Assembly (NCBI GenBank): GCA_015488975.1
Contig: WFMT01000265.1
Span: 1 to 6,714 of the forward strand
Length of the DNA stretch: 6,714 bases
DNA from: Campylobacteraceae bacterium
GTDB lineage: Bacteria > Campylobacterota > Campylobacteria > Campylobacterales > JALSKU01
Direction of reading: 5' to 3'
Positions within the stretch are counted from its first letter, which is position 1. Each line of letters begins with the position of its first letter. The translations under genes and the position numbers were made by a program. Below, in pieces: positions 6,348 through 6,714 of this stretch. Under the pieces are notes generated by a model. That model was given only the letters and a program-made list of their open reading frames with translations, ran no database searches and had not been told where the DNA came from.

Positions 6348-6362
6348 ATGGTATGATACCAT
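6348..6362. promoter_or_regulatory. Operator-like dyad ATGGTAT-G-ATACCAT in the divergent promoter region
   Basis: A perfect 7-bp inverted repeat flanks one central base. It ends 4 bases before the TATACT proposed as -10 of the plus-strand CDP-alcohol phosphatidyltransferase gene, so it occupies the -35/spacer zone where a repressor or activator would act. It lies about 150 bases from the start of the minus-strand cytidylyltransferase gene and could serve both. No regulator gene is present in the window. Confidence 0.45.
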
Positions 6363-6365
6363 TAT

Positions 6366-6371
6366 TATACT
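6366..6371 (+). promoter_or_regulatory. Candidate -10 box for the CDP-alcohol phosphatidyltransferase gene
   Basis: TATACT on the plus strand matches TATAAT at five of six positions and lies 49 bases before the ATG. An alternative is CATAAT at 6382-6387. There is no clear -35 element. The ribosome binding site AAAGGA (6406-6411) follows, 9 bases before the start codon. Confidence 0.4.
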
Positions 6372-6420
6372 AAGTATTTAGCATAATTTTAACTTATTTA
6401 TTTTCAAAGGACTCTATTTA

Positions 6421-6714
6421 ATGCAAAAAGCAGATACGATAACAATAGCAACACGACAACCAACTATTCTTTCTTATGTGAAAGACCTTCCAAATCTTTT
6501 ATCACTCTCAGGATTGGCCTGTACGCTACTTGCTATTTACTCTTCTATTTTAGGTCACTATTCTATCGCTATGATCGGAATGGTTTGGGCTGTTGCTTTT
6601 GACTGGGCTGATGGATTGGTGGCTAGAAAACTAAAAGGTAGAACAGCTAATGATGCCAAATTTGGTGGACAACTTGATGTTTTGATAGATATAGTAAGCT
6701 ATGGTGTTACACCA
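6421..6714 (+). CDS. CDP-alcohol phosphatidyltransferase family membrane protein, 3'-truncated by the window edge
   Basis: The first 98 codons are present and open to the window edge. Enzymes of this family transfer a phospho-alcohol group from a CDP-linked donor to an alcohol acceptor at the inner membrane, as in phosphatidylserine, phosphatidylglycerophosphate or cardiolipin synthesis. The metal-binding signature is visible: Asp61, Asp64-Gly65, Ala68-Arg69, then Gly82, Asp86 and Asp90, with all four aspartates in place. The spacing between AR and G is 12 residues instead of the usual 8. A hydrophobic segment at about residues 25-45 is the first transmembrane helix and one at about 48-60 leads into the motif; the first 20 residues are a soluble tail. 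The ATG has AAAGGA 9 bases upstream. The ending LIDIVSYGVTP resembles phosphatidylserine-synthase-like members (SFGVAPA type). The divergent cytidylyltransferase gene is a plausible supplier of the CDP donor. Substrate and total length cannot be judged. Confidence 0.88.
   Translation, partial: MQKADTITIATRQPTILSYVKDLPNLLSLSGLACTLLAIYSSILGHYSIAMIGMVWAVAFDWADGLVARKLKGRTANDAKFGGQLDVLIDIVSYGVTP

Overview
The window looks like a chromosomal segment of a low-GC member of the Campylobacterota (formerly Epsilonproteobacteria). The evidence is the strongly AT-rich sequence, AAGGAG-type ribosome binding sites, perfect TATAAT boxes without clear -35 elements, and purB immediately followed by and overlapping nrdA. 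From memory, the same purB-nrdA order occurs in Campylobacter jejuni (Cj0023-Cj0024). The genus cannot be decided from the sequence; a free-living Sulfurimonas- or Arcobacter-like lineage is a guess.

Layout, left to right. Five complete genes lie on the minus strand and one cut-off gene on the plus strand. Positions 48-1178 encode a secreted branched-chain amino-acid-type ABC substrate-binding protein, with its own promoter region and a clear hairpin terminator at 17-39, so it looks monocistronic. A 216-base AT-rich gap (1179-1394) holds two TATAAT boxes, a 14-bp palindrome and an AT-rich hairpin. Positions 1395-3770 encode the class Ia ribonucleotide reductase large subunit NrdA, overlapping by 7 bases the upstream adenylosuccinate lyase gene purB (3764-5107). 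These two form a core nucleotide operon: PurB acts in AMP and IMP synthesis, and NrdA reduces ribonucleotides to deoxyribonucleotides. The small subunit gene nrdB is not in the window.

The right third is more accessory in character. Positions 5243-5560 encode a small antibiotic-biosynthesis-monooxygenase-fold protein. Positions 5754-6197 encode a small HxGH nucleotidyltransferase of the glycerol-3-phosphate/phosphoethanolamine cytidylyltransferase type. Divergent from it, from 6421 to beyond the window edge, is a CDP-alcohol phosphatidyltransferase family membrane enzyme. The divergent pair could make a CDP-activated alcohol and pass it to a lipid or other acceptor, but the substrate cannot be read from the sequence.

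The most unusual non-coding signals are two. A GC-richer stretch just downstream of the cytidylyltransferase gene (about 5656-5727) has one arm that closely resembles an integron attC (59-base element) end, while the other arm is poorly matched. A near-perfect 15-bp dyad (6348-6362) overlaps the probable promoter of the phosphatidyltransferase gene. No complete novel system is demonstrable in this window.
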